The notes below the pieces were generated by a model. The model worked only from the letters and a program-made list of their open reading frames with translations, did not search any database and had not been told where the DNA came from. A stretch of 64,000 nt of DNA from an uncultured Lachnospiraceae bacterium. GTDB taxonomy: Bacteria > Bacillota > Clostridia > Lachnospirales > Lachnospiraceae. Location: positions 1 through 64,000 of the forward strand of contig CABSEG010000002.1 in the NCBI GenBank assembly GCA_902476645.1. Direction: 5' to 3'. Below, in pieces: positions 30,354 to 38,806 of this stretch; position 1 is the first letter of the stretch, and every line of letters starts with the position of its first letter. Position numbers and translations under genes: made by a program.

Positions 30354-32021
30354 CTATTGTCCAAAATATTCCTCCGGAAACAGATCCTGGAAGGGAGTTA
30401 CGGAATCTCCTCCCTGACTTGGATTTTGTTCCTCCGATTCGCTTTCACTCTGAGATTCACTCTGTGTAGAAGTCTGGGCATCGTCCTGGGATGCCAGAGT
30501 AATACTAACGGTTCGCTCCTCATACTCCCCGCTGTTGGCAGAGGAAAGTACCACATCTACGGTTTCTCCCGCCTCATAGTATTCCATCCGGGAGAGCATC
30601 TCGTCTCTGGAACCAATGGTTACGCCATCGAACTTGGTAATGATATCCCCCTTCTTAAAGCCGGCCTTTTCCGCTGCGGATCCCTCTTCCACAGAGTAGA
30701 CAAAGGCTCCTGAAGGCATATTGTACACTTCCTTTGCCTCATCGGATACATCCGCCAACGTAACGCCCATGTATCCTTTCTTATCGGTATCCACCTTCGT
30801 CCTGGTGGTACGATTCATCAAATCGCTCAAAATCGGCGTTGCCGTATTAATGGGAATGGCATATCCCATGCCTTCCACACCCTCGGCGGCTGCCTTCACA
30901 GAATTGATGCCGATAAGCTGACCATTGGTGTTCAAAAGAGCGCCTCCGCTATTTCCAAAGTTAATAGCCGCGTCCGTCTGAATCAGGCTGTTTGTTACGT
31001 CATCCACGGTTACCTCACGATTCAAGGCGCTGACATAACCCACCGTTACGGATTGACCATAGCCCAATGCATTTCCGATGGCAACCACCTGCTGACCCAC
31101 CTTTAGCTGATCTGAGTCGCCCATCTCGATCACTTTGATCTTAGTCTTTACAGATTCCGGTATATCGTTCAGCTTTACAGCCACGATTGCCAGATCATGC
31201 TCCGGGTCTGTTCCCTTAATCTGGCCCTCTACCACCAGATCTTCCTGGTTCTCTACCTCCACAGTGAAGCAAACACTTAAATTCTGCGCCCCCTCTACCA
31301 CATGGTTGTTGGTGGCAATCAAAAGCTCCGAATCATTCTGATCCACAATAATGCCGGAGCCGCTTCCCTCCTCGGTCTGTTCCTGGGTTCCGAAAAACAT
31401 ACTCTGCACCTGCTGCACGCTAATGGTAGTGATCGCTACAATAGAAGACATAGAGTTTTCCGCCACCTGGGAAATATCTGCGCCGTACGTGGGAGCAGAT
31501 ACGGGGACTGACGAATCCGCCTCCGTGGAAGAAGTCTGGCTTCCCACCACACCTGCCGATTCAATACGCGCCTCTGTTTCCTGGGGAGGCATCATCTTCC
31601 CTCCCACATAATTGGTGGCCTGGAAGGCCGCGCCTCCTACCACGCCAAAGACCAGCGCCACTGCCGCGCTGACTGCCAACTTCGGAAGTATCCCGTTTGC
31701 ATGTTTTCCCTTTGCGCTTCTTTTTTGCTCCTCCCCCTCTTCCTTTTGGGGACCCTGCTGAGCCTGGTTGCTTTGGCCATAACTGTAATGATAAAAAGAA
31801 GGAGCCTGCTGAACCACTTGTTCCTGTTTCGGCTCCGACGCTTCCTCTGTCTGTTCTTCCTGATTCTGCCGGTAAACGGATGCCTCTTGTGTTTCTTCTG
31901 AAGGTACCGCGTCCTCTTCTGACTGTTGCATAGTCTCCTTTATATCAGAATCTGCGGGGCTCGGCGTTGTCTCCTGTGGATTTTCACCGTTTCCCTGACT
32001 GTTATTTATTTCGTCATACAT
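30354..32021 (-). CDS. htrA: HtrA/DegP-type membrane-anchored serine protease
   Basis: The 555-residue protease has a long Gln/Glu/Ser-rich cytoplasmic head (1-105), one membrane helix (about 112-135, ILPKLAVSAAVALVFGVVGG), a trypsin-like domain with catalytic H240 (ATNNHVVEG), D276 (PEHDLAIVAVK) and S358 (INFGNSGGAL), and a PDZ domain (about 410-500, GVTLADVSDEAKEVYNMPSG, FKKGDIITKFDGVTI). It degrades or refolds proteins outside the membrane. The tail is rich in Ser/Glu (TQSESQSESESEEQNPSQ). A strong GGAGG precedes the ATG. A possible TTGACT-N15-TACAAA promoter lies upstream but is not convincing. Confidence 0.94.
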   Translation of the reverse strand: MYDEINNSQGNGENPQETTPSPADSDIKETMQQSEEDAVPSEETQEASVYRQNQEEQTEEASEPKQEQVVQQAPSFYHYSYGQSNQAQQGPQKEEGEEQKRSAKGKHANGILPKLAVSAAVALVFGVVGGAAFQATNYVGGKMMPPQETEARIESAGVVGSQTSSTEADSSVPVSAPTYGADISQVAENSMSSIVAITTISVQQVQSMFFGTQEQTEEGSGSGIIVDQNDSELLIATNNHVVEGAQNLSVCFTVEVENQEDLVVEGQIKGTDPEHDLAIVAVKLNDIPESVKTKIKVIEMGDSDQLKVGQQVVAIGNALGYGQSVTVGYVSALNREVTVDDVTNSLIQTDAAINFGNSGGALLNTNGQLIGINSVKAAAEGVEGMGYAIPINTATPILSDLMNRTTRTKVDTDKKGYMGVTLADVSDEAKEVYNMPSGAFVYSVEEGSAAEKAGFKKGDIITKFDGVTIGSRDEMLSRMEYYEAGETVDVVLSSANSGEYEERTVSITLASQDDAQTSTQSESQSESESEEQNPSQGGDSVTPFQDLFPEEYFGQ

Positions 32022-32106
32022 CCAAAACTACCTCCTCGGATTTTCCCTTTTGTATGGAAATAGTCTAACAGTCAATTGTGTTTAATCTGTGTTCTATTCT
32101 TTAAAA

Positions 32107-33030
32107 TTATTTGAAATCCCAGTAGGCGCTGCTGGCACTCAGTTTTCGTACCCAGGATTTCGGCAATTTCTGATACCTTTTCCCAAGCTGATATCCCAAA
32201 AACTTGAATCCGGACTGTAGGATCAGATGGGGAATCATCCAGGGTTTTTTACTTCTGCACAGATAACCAGCGGTCTTTTTTACCAGCCTTATGCCCTCAC
32301 TCTCCGACCTGGCCATCTGGAAGATTTCCGGGTGATCTGCCTGGGAGACCGCCAGATCGAAATTTCTTCTAAGTTGTTGTATCCCGCTGTAGTTATGGGA
32401 ATGTATGACGCGTGCCTGCGCCACATAGGCAATGCTCCCCCCGTTTTGAATAATCTTGCCAGCGAAGATCATATCCTCATTAAATATGGTACGTTTCTCA
32501 AATCCACCCAGTTTTCGGTACATATCCGCCCGGTACATCGCGCAGACATTGGAGCAAAAAAAGGTCTTAATGCCATAATCCTTTAAGTCATCTGCTGACT
32601 TAATGCTGGAAGCGGGCGGATAATTAAAGGTTCTGGTATACTTCTCCACAATGCCGCAGTCCGGCGCCGGAAGCTGTCTTGCATAAGCGGCCCAAACTTT
32701 TGGGTTTTGAAATGCCTCCACCAGCTGTCGGATTACCTCCCCATTCTCAGGTACCGCATCTTGGGTAAAGTAACATAAAAGATCCGCATTCGAAAAGGAG
32801 GCGGCCCTATCTCTAGTGCCGCCGTGGTCAAACTCGCTGCGTCTCAGATGCCGTATTTCCACCCCCGTAAGATCCCCGTAGCCCTTCTTCGGGAAGAAGG
32901 GCTCCTCCGTATTCATAATCAGGATCCTGCTAATGGGATAGGTCTGTTCTCCCAGCATCTTCATCAGCCTGTCAAATTTATCATCCGGTTTATACGTCGG
33001 AATGATCACATCTACTGTGTATGGTTTCAT
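32107..33030 (-). CDS. GT2 glycosyltransferase, rhamnosyltransferase-like
   Basis: The 307-residue cytoplasmic enzyme opens with VDVIIPTYKPDDKFDRLMKM, typical of GT2, and has the FDHGGTRDRAAS motif and CYFTQDAVPENGEVIRQLVE that characterise bacterial rhamnosyltransferase families. FNEDMIFAGKIIQNGGSIAY supplies the ED(M) metal-binding/acceptor segment. It is the last gene of the polysaccharide cluster, two bases after the LCP-family gene, and probably adds one sugar of the repeat or linkage unit. Donor is most plausibly dTDP-rhamnose because rfbABCD are in the same cluster, but not proven. Confidence 0.87.
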   Translation of the reverse strand: MKPYTVDVIIPTYKPDDKFDRLMKMLGEQTYPISRILIMNTEEPFFPKKGYGDLTGVEIRHLRRSEFDHGGTRDRAASFSNADLLCYFTQDAVPENGEVIRQLVEAFQNPKVWAAYARQLPAPDCGIVEKYTRTFNYPPASSIKSADDLKDYGIKTFFCSNVCAMYRADMYRKLGGFEKRTIFNEDMIFAGKIIQNGGSIAYVAQARVIHSHNYSGIQQLRRNFDLAVSQADHPEIFQMARSESEGIRLVKKTAGYLCRSKKPWMIPHLILQSGFKFLGYQLGKRYQKLPKSWVRKLSASSAYWDFK

Positions 33031-33032
33031 CT

Positions 33033-34304
33033 CTACTGAATCCCTGTCTCATTGATAATCTTATTACTAATTTCCTTTACCTTATCCGATGGCGTATATT
33101 CCTCACTGCCAAACAGCCACTGATGAAGCTGAAGCACATTCTGCTCCAAATTCACCGGGATTACGCAGTCCCCTGCGGAAATATTGGCGGTCTGCACCTC
33201 AAAGGGGAAACCGGTGGTATCCACCAGATTGTAGGAGGCGATATCCTTTGCCAGCCCCAACATCTCCGTGGTGCTCAGACTGGTCAGAATGCTTCCTGAC
33301 ACTTTATCAATAATCGAATTTAACGTCAACAAGTCTGTAGATTTTGCTTTTTTGAGTATTTGCTCCAAAACCGTTCTCTGACGTTCGGTTCGTTTATAAT
33401 CGCTTCCCGTCGTATACCGGATTCGGCAATAAGATAGTGTCTGAAGTCCATTCAATGTCTGCATTCCCGCAGAAGTCACCGGAACGATTTCCTTTCCAGT
33501 TACCTGAGAGCCTTCCACCTGATAGTTATTCAGATGGGTAATCTCATCCTCCTGAACGTCAATTTCAATACCTCCCAGCTCATCTACCACTTCCGCTACC
33601 ACGTTGAAGTCCACGGTCACAAAATCCTGAATATCCAGGTCCAGATTCACGTTCAGCATAGCCATCGATCTCTTTGGGCCTCCGAAATAATAGCACTCCG
33701 TGGCCTTGCGGTATTCTCCGTTGGTGTTATCCAAATACGTGTCCCGGTAGACAGATACCAGCTTAATATCCTTTGTCTTATTGTTGATGCTGGCAATCAT
33801 CAGCGCATCGCTGTGAGCATCCAGCTCCAGATTTCCCTCTCTGGAGTCCACTCCGTACAGAGCAATATTGGTGTAACCGTCCAGCACTTCCTGCTCCTGG
33901 GGGGAAAGGGAGTCATTGACCACAATATCATCCTTGGAGATCTCGGTTCTCTGAATCTTCCCCAATTTGGCGGCGGCAAACAACCCGGCAGCCAGAATCA
34001 GAAGAACTATGATTTCAATGGCGAAAATCACCTTTCTTTTATTCTTTCTCTTCTTTCTGCGTCCTCCTGGTTCACGGGGATCTTCATAGTAACCACCCTG
34101 CTGTCCCGAATAGCCTTGTCTTTGGCTATAAGGCCCTTGCTGATAAGCTCCCTGCTGATAAGGTCCTTGGCTGTAATACCCCTGGCCATATCCGCCCTGC
34201 TGATAAGGACTCTGGCCGTATCTGCCGATATTTCCCGGTCTCTGACGGCTGCGCCTGTCATTGGAAGGACTCTGATTTCCCCTGTTCTTTCTTCTTTCTG
34301 ACAT
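33033..34304 (-). CDS. LytR-CpsA-Psr family wall-polymer ligase
   Basis: The 423-residue protein has a basic cytoplasmic head with a Gly/Tyr/Gln tandem-repeat stretch (29-73), one membrane helix (VIFAIEIIVLLILAAGLFAA) and an extracellular LCP domain with IALYGVDSREG, HSDALMIASINNKTKDIKL, SVYRDTYLD and the late IRYTTGSDYKRTERQR. LCP enzymes transfer lipid-linked polymers to peptidoglycan. In this cluster it would attach the polysaccharide exported by Wzm/Wzt, or a priming glycan. It lies 16 bases after the sugar-phosphotransferase gene. A RKKRKNKRK stretch before the membrane helix shows the N-terminus stays inside. Confidence 0.92.
   Translation of the reverse strand: MSERRKNRGNQSPSNDRRSRQRPGNIGRYGQSPYQQGGYGQGYYSQGPYQQGAYQQGPYSQRQGYSGQQGGYYEDPREPGGRRKKRKNKRKVIFAIEIIVLLILAAGLFAAAKLGKIQRTEISKDDIVVNDSLSPQEQEVLDGYTNIALYGVDSREGNLELDAHSDALMIASINNKTKDIKLVSVYRDTYLDNTNGEYRKATECYYFGGPKRSMAMLNVNLDLDIQDFVTVDFNVVAEVVDELGGIEIDVQEDEITHLNNYQVEGSQVTGKEIVPVTSAGMQTLNGLQTLSYCRIRYTTGSDYKRTERQRTVLEQILKKAKSTDLLTLNSIIDKVSGSILTSLSTTEMLGLAKDIASYNLVDTTGFPFEVQTANISAGDCVIPVNLEQNVLQLHQWLFGSEEYTPSDKVKEISNKIINETGIQ
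34086..34220 (-). repeat. Tandem Tyr-Gln-Gly repeat in the cytoplasmic head of the LCP protein
   Basis: Residues 29-73 of the LCP gene consist of degenerate five-residue units such as YQQGG, YGQGY, YSQGP, YQQGA and YQQGP. The DNA units are recognisable repeats of CCCTGCTGATAAGG-like sequence. This is a low-complexity, probably disordered, tyrosine-rich tail facing the cytoplasm. Confidence 0.8.
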
Positions 34305-34319
34305 AATGTACCCCTTTTT

Positions 34320-35726
34320 CTAATATGCGTTTTTGTTAATAAAACCTTTAAAGAAGGTCAGAATTAATATCTTAATATCAAAACCGACCGTCCAGTTTTC
34401 AATATAATACAGGTCAAATTCAATCCGCCTTTTAATGGAAGTGTCCCCTCTATAGCCACTGACCTGGGCCCATCCTGTCATCCCGGGACGCACCTGGTGC
34501 TTCACCATGTAGCGGGGGATCTCCTCCCGAAACTTTTCCACAAACTGTGGACGCTCCGGCCTAGGCCCCACCAGACTCATATCTCCCTTTAACACATTAA
34601 AAAGCTGTGGGAGCTCATCAATACTGGTTCTTCTCATAAACTTTCCAAACCCGGTCACTCTCGGATCGTTCTTAACGGTCCAACCTGCTTTCTCCTCGGA
34701 TTCCTTTTGCACTTCCATGGAACGGAACTTATACATCATAAAGGGTCTCTTATTCAACCCCACCCGTTCCTGTTTAAAAATCAAAGGACCGGGAGATGTG
34801 AGCTTAACCGCAATAGCGGCAAGCAGCATCACCGGCGAAAACAGAATCAGTGCCAGAGAAGCCCCTACTAAATCCATTACCCGCTTTACCATCATATTAA
34901 ACGTGTTGCTCAGCGGAACATGGCGGATGTTAATCACCGGAAGCCCTAATAAATCCTCCGTATAGGGCTTCGTGGGTATAATGTTATTATAATCCGGTAC
35001 AAATTTTGTATGCACTCCGGACTTCTCACAGAGAGCAACAATTTTCTCCAGCTTATAATACTCATTCAGCCCCAGTGTGATGACAATCTCATCCAGCCTG
35101 TTTTCCGGCAAAATCACCAGTAAATTGTCGATCCGTCCAATCACCTTGATGCCTCTGTAGGTGGTTCCCCGCTCCACTTTGTCATCCAATACCCCCCGGA
35201 TCAGATATCCCCATTGGGGGTTCATACGAATCCGGTCAATATACTCTTCCGCCGCCCGGCTGTAGCCCACCAGCAACACATGCTTCAGGTTCATCCCCTT
35301 ACGCCGGATATTCATCAGAGCCATCCGAATCAGGATCCGCACCAGAATTTCTGCCAGAATGTTGATGCCATAGAACATAAACAGCATGGGACGCGAGAAG
35401 TCGTCCAGGTGTAGCAGATATAGCACAAACATGAAGGTGAGCAGCATCAGCGTGTTCGCTTTAAAAATATTACTGATCTCCAACCTTCTTCCCTGTACTC
35501 TTTTCGGCGTATACAGGCTGAAAGCATAGTACAAAATCAACATGGCCGGCACAACGAAAAGTAACGCCTGCATGTAGGTTTCAAAAGACAATCTTCCCGT
35601 TGTTTCCGGCACAAAAAACGTAAACTGAATCGCCCAGGACACGACATAGGAGACTGAGATTACACAGGCATCTATCACCACGTGTAACCGGTTGAAAAAT
35701 GTTTGATTATCCTTAATCAAATCCAT
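34320..35726 (-). CDS. Polyprenyl glycosylphosphotransferase (WbaP/CpsE type)
   Basis: The 468-residue integral membrane enzyme has four N-terminal helices, a central CoA-binding-like Rossmann region (MNLKHVLLVGYSRAAEEYID) and a C-terminal catalytic domain with a re-entrant helix (NTFNMMVKRVMDLVGASLAL), FKQERVGLNKRPFMMYKFRS and LVGPRPERPQF. It transfers a hexose-1-phosphate to undecaprenyl phosphate, the priming step. A GT of this type beside Wzm/Wzt is in keeping with ABC-exported glycans. The start chosen follows GGAGAG; upstream in-frame codons lack a ribosome site. The sugar is probably glucose or galactose. Confidence 0.93.
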   Translation of the reverse strand: MDLIKDNQTFFNRLHVVIDACVISVSYVVSWAIQFTFFVPETTGRLSFETYMQALLFVVPAMLILYYAFSLYTPKRVQGRRLEISNIFKANTLMLLTFMFVLYLLHLDDFSRPMLFMFYGINILAEILVRILIRMALMNIRRKGMNLKHVLLVGYSRAAEEYIDRIRMNPQWGYLIRGVLDDKVERGTTYRGIKVIGRIDNLLVILPENRLDEIVITLGLNEYYKLEKIVALCEKSGVHTKFVPDYNNIIPTKPYTEDLLGLPVINIRHVPLSNTFNMMVKRVMDLVGASLALILFSPVMLLAAIAVKLTSPGPLIFKQERVGLNKRPFMMYKFRSMEVQKESEEKAGWTVKNDPRVTGFGKFMRRTSIDELPQLFNVLKGDMSLVGPRPERPQFVEKFREEIPRYMVKHQVRPGMTGWAQVSGYRGDTSIKRRIEFDLYYIENWTVGFDIKILILTFFKGFINKNAY

Positions 35727-35808
35727 CACTCTCCAATCAATCCATCGTCTTATCATACAATATATGGCTTTAAAGGGCAACTAAATTTTTTCTTAAAATG
35801 ACAACACA

Positions 35809-36768
35809 TTAAGGGGTTCGAAATAGTTTGAGCAGATTCGCCCAAAGTTCCAGCTGAATTTTACAGTAATTTCCAAAATTTTTCTTTTGAAATCTGACTT
35901 TTTTATCCTGCTCTGCCATGCTAAATCCTTTTAAAATGCCTTTGAAATATTCTCTGCCAAAGCCCCTTCTGGCAAAAAAAATCAGCTTTGTCAAAAAACC
36001 CACCAACAAAAAAGGGAGGTTTAACACCATCTGAAGTAGCGGCATGTTCTTATAGATCACATAAATGTTGTTTCTGGAAGAATGGCTGACTTTAAATGCA
36101 TTGTAGCGGGAACCAGAGGTGCCGCTTCCCACATGGTGCACCACAGCTTTTGGTAAAAACCAGTTCTCATATCCGAAAATCTTCGCCCGGTATCCCATAT
36201 CCAGGTCCTCCAGATAGGCAAAATGGCGTTCGTCAAAATATCCAATCACCTTAAAAACCGCTCTGCGGTAAATGGCAGCCCCGGCACATGCGGAAAAAAT
36301 TTTGCGTTCCTGCAGATAGTATTCCACAGGCTTGTCTTTTCCATAAGCAAATACCCATCCCAGAGCACAATAATAATCGCCGCCGTCATCCAACTTAGCA
36401 GGCTCCTTCATTTTTACCATACGGGAGGCGCAGGAAAAGGCCTTGGGGTGTCTCTTTATGCCAAGCAGCAATTCCTGCACAAAGCCTGGCTCAGCCTTCG
36501 TATCGTTATTTAACAAAATCACATACGGTGAGTCGGAAGCCTGAATCCCCTCATTGACTGCCCGGCAAAAACCATAGTTTTTTCCAAGCTCTAAAATCCG
36601 TACCCCAGGATACTCCGATTTTACATAGAGAACACTCCCATCTGAGGAACCGTTGTCCACCACCACAATATCCAGATCCTTTTCGGTTTGACACAGGAGG
36701 GAATCTAAACAGTCTTTCAGATAAGCTTTCCCATTATAATTTGGTATCACAATCGATACTTCACACAT
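35809..36768 (-). CDS. GT2 glycosyltransferase, WbbL-like rhamnosyltransferase
   Basis: The 319-residue enzyme has the WbbL-type opening CEVSIVIPNYNGKAYLKDCL, DNGSSDGSVLYVKSEYPGVR and the LNNDTKAEPGFV metal motif, followed by DERHFAYLEDLDMGYRAKIF in the acceptor/base segment. The C-terminal third is basic and partly hydrophobic (NLPFLLVGFLTKLIFFARRG), consistent with membrane association. It lies between the wecE-like gene and the initiating transferase. Members of this family transfer L-rhamnose to GlcNAc-lipid; the donor here is inferred from the rfb genes. Confidence 0.88.
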   Translation of the reverse strand: MCEVSIVIPNYNGKAYLKDCLDSLLCQTEKDLDIVVVDNGSSDGSVLYVKSEYPGVRILELGKNYGFCRAVNEGIQASDSPYVILLNNDTKAEPGFVQELLLGIKRHPKAFSCASRMVKMKEPAKLDDGGDYYCALGWVFAYGKDKPVEYYLQERKIFSACAGAAIYRRAVFKVIGYFDERHFAYLEDLDMGYRAKIFGYENWFLPKAVVHHVGSGTSGSRYNAFKVSHSSRNNIYVIYKNMPLLQMVLNLPFLLVGFLTKLIFFARRGFGREYFKGILKGFSMAEQDKKVRFQKKNFGNYCKIQLELWANLLKLFRTP

Positions 36769-36793
36769 ACAGCTCTCCTTCCTGCTTCCTTTC

Positions 36794-37927
36794 TCAATGA
36801 CTCTGGAAAAATCTCTCTATGGCCTCCACTACGCTTTCCTGGTCGTTTCTGGATAGTCCATAGTACATGGGCAGACGCAGCAGCCGTTCGCTCTCTTTCG
36901 TGGTATAGCGATCCTCCCCAAAAAAGCGCCCGAACTTTTTCCCGGCAGGAGCCGTATGGAGCGGCACATAGTGAAATACCGTATGAATCCCTCTCTCTTT
37001 TAGATAAGAAATCAGGCTGGCTCTTGTCTCCAGGTCTTTCACTTTTATATAGTACATATGTCCATTGCCTTTTGCATAAGCTGGGAGGAATGGTCTCTCT
37101 ATGTATCCCTGGTCAGACAGGTTTTCAAGGGCCTGATGATAAAAAGTAAAGGATGCCAACCGATCCTGTAAAATCTCATCGGCACGCTCCAGTTGAGCCC
37201 ACAAATAGGCCGCGTTGATATCGCTGGGAAGATACGAAGATCCGTAATCTACCCAGGTGTATTTATCTATCTCTCCCCGGAAGAATTTACTCCGGTTGGT
37301 TCCCTTCTCTCTCAAAATCTCCGCCGCTTCCATAAAGGTATCGGACTGAAACGCAAGTCCGCCCCCCTCTCCCATGGAATAATTCTTAGTCTCATGAAAA
37401 CTGTAGCAGCCAAAATCCCCAATGGTTCCCAGGGCCTTCCCTTTATAGAAAGCATTCACGCCCTGGGCCGCATCCTCAATCACTTTCAGACCATGCCTGG
37501 CCCCAATCTCCATAATCTCATCCATAGCACAGGCAATCCCGGCATAGTGTACCGGGACAATGGCCCTGGTTTTTTCCGTAATGGCATCCTCAATCAACTT
37601 TTCGTCTATATTGAGGGTATCCGGTCGGATGTCCACAAAGACCAGCCGGGCTCCCCTCTGAACAAAAGCATCTGCCGTAGATACGAACGTATAGGAGGGC
37701 AGTATCACCTCGTCTCCTGGCCGGATACCGGCCAAGATTGCCGCCATCTCCAGGGCATGGGTACAGGAAGTGGTCAACAGTACATGGGCCACATGAAACT
37801 GTTCTTCCATCCATCTGGAGCACTGTCTGGTAAAGGTTCCGTCTCCACTGATTTTACCCAGCCTGACCGCTTGTTCCATATATTTCAGTTCTCTGCCCGT
37901 AAAGGGCGGTAAATTAAAATGAATCAT
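36794..37927 (-). CDS. wecE: dTDP-4-amino-4,6-dideoxygalactose transaminase (WecE/RffA)
   Basis: The 377-residue PLP enzyme is close along its whole length to enterobacterial WecE: FNLPPFTGRELKYMEQA, GDGTFTRQCSRWMEEQF, ILPSYTFVSTADAFVQRGAR, VPVHYAGIACAMDEIM and EILREKGTNRSKFFRGE. The PLP lysine is K181 in SFHETKNYSMGEGGG. It turns dTDP-4-keto-6-deoxyglucose, made by RfbB, into dTDP-4-amino-4,6-dideoxygalactose using glutamate. I use the ATG with GGAG eight bases before; a GTG three codons upstream also exists. No WecD-like acetyltransferase is nearby, so the amino group may stay free. It lies five bases after rfbD. Confidence 0.93.
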   Translation of the reverse strand: MIHFNLPPFTGRELKYMEQAVRLGKISGDGTFTRQCSRWMEEQFHVAHVLLTTSCTHALEMAAILAGIRPGDEVILPSYTFVSTADAFVQRGARLVFVDIRPDTLNIDEKLIEDAITEKTRAIVPVHYAGIACAMDEIMEIGARHGLKVIEDAAQGVNAFYKGKALGTIGDFGCYSFHETKNYSMGEGGGLAFQSDTFMEAAEILREKGTNRSKFFRGEIDKYTWVDYGSSYLPSDINAAYLWAQLERADEILQDRLASFTFYHQALENLSDQGYIERPFLPAYAKGNGHMYYIKVKDLETRASLISYLKERGIHTVFHYVPLHTAPAGKKFGRFFGEDRYTTKESERLLRLPMYYGLSRNDQESVVEAIERFFQSH

Positions 37928-37932
37928 AGGGT

Positions 37933-38790
37933 TCACTCCGCTTTTTTTCCGATCGCTTTCAGATATCTTGAGAGAGCATCCTGCCAGGACGGCATCCTCT
38001 GAAAACCTTTCTCATCCAGTTTTTCCTTGCTCATTCTGCTGTTCATCGGACGTTTTGCTTTCGCCGGAAATTGATCGCTGGTCAGAGGCGTCACCTGCAC
38101 CTGGTTCATTCCCGCCTGGCGGAAAATTTCGACTGCGAACTCATACCAGCTACACAGCCCTTCGTTGGTGGCATGATAGCGTCCGTACTGTTCCGTCTCG
38201 ATCATGTCCACCAGCAGTCTGGCCAGATCATAAGTATAAGTGGGAGATCCTACCTGATCAGCTACCACTCCCACAGCCCCTTTTTCTTCCCCCAGACGCA
38301 ACATAGTCTTGATAAAGTTTTTCCCGTTCACGCCAAATACCCACGCAATACGAACCAGAAAGAACTTCTTTACATATTTCTCCACGGCCAATTCTCCCTC
38401 GTACTTAGTCTGCCCGTATACATTCATAGGCTCTCTGGGATCGTCTGGTTCCCAAGGGCGCTCGCCCTGCCCGTTAAACACGTAATCCGTGCTGATATAC
38501 ATCATCTTGATGTCCAACCGGCCGCAGACCTTTGCAATATACTCCGTGCCCAGGGCATTGACCTTCCTGCAAAGCTCCTCCTGCTCTTCAGCCGCATCCA
38601 CTGCTGTATAGGCGGCGCAGTGGATCACTGCGTCCGGTGCCGTCTCAGTGATCACGCTCTCCACAGAAGCTTTATCCGTAATATCCATCTCCTGGATATC
38701 CACTCCGATGGCCTCATGGCCTCTTTTTTTCAGTTCGTTTACCACATCGAATCCCAATTGTCCTTTATAGCCTGTTACCAGTACCTTCAT
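37933..38790 (-). CDS. rfbD: dTDP-4-dehydrorhamnose reductase
   Basis: The 285-residue extended short-chain dehydrogenase makes dTDP-L-rhamnose in the last step of the pathway. It has the N-terminal Rossmann VLVTGYKGQLGFDVVNELKK, DAVIHCAAYTAVDAAEEQEE and the catalytic MMYISTDYVFNG / VYGQTKYEGE pair (T, Y and K triad). Length agrees with RfbD (about 280-300). It lies apart from rfbA/B/C in this cluster, separated by about 13 kb of glycosyltransferase and export genes, which is unusual for an rfb set. A GAGAGGAG site precedes the ATG. Confidence 0.95.
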   Translation of the reverse strand: MKVLVTGYKGQLGFDVVNELKKRGHEAIGVDIQEMDITDKASVESVITETAPDAVIHCAAYTAVDAAEEQEELCRKVNALGTEYIAKVCGRLDIKMMYISTDYVFNGQGERPWEPDDPREPMNVYGQTKYEGELAVEKYVKKFFLVRIAWVFGVNGKNFIKTMLRLGEEKGAVGVVADQVGSPTYTYDLARLLVDMIETEQYGRYHATNEGLCSWYEFAVEIFRQAGMNQVQVTPLTSDQFPAKAKRPMNSRMSKEKLDEKGFQRMPSWQDALSRYLKAIGKKAE

Positions 38791-38806
38791 CGTTCTTTCT
38801 CCTCTC

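Noticed and set aside
34086..34220. CRISPR-like repeat
   Set aside because: The repeat units are short, irregular and encode a Tyr-Gln-Gly tail in frame in the LCP gene.
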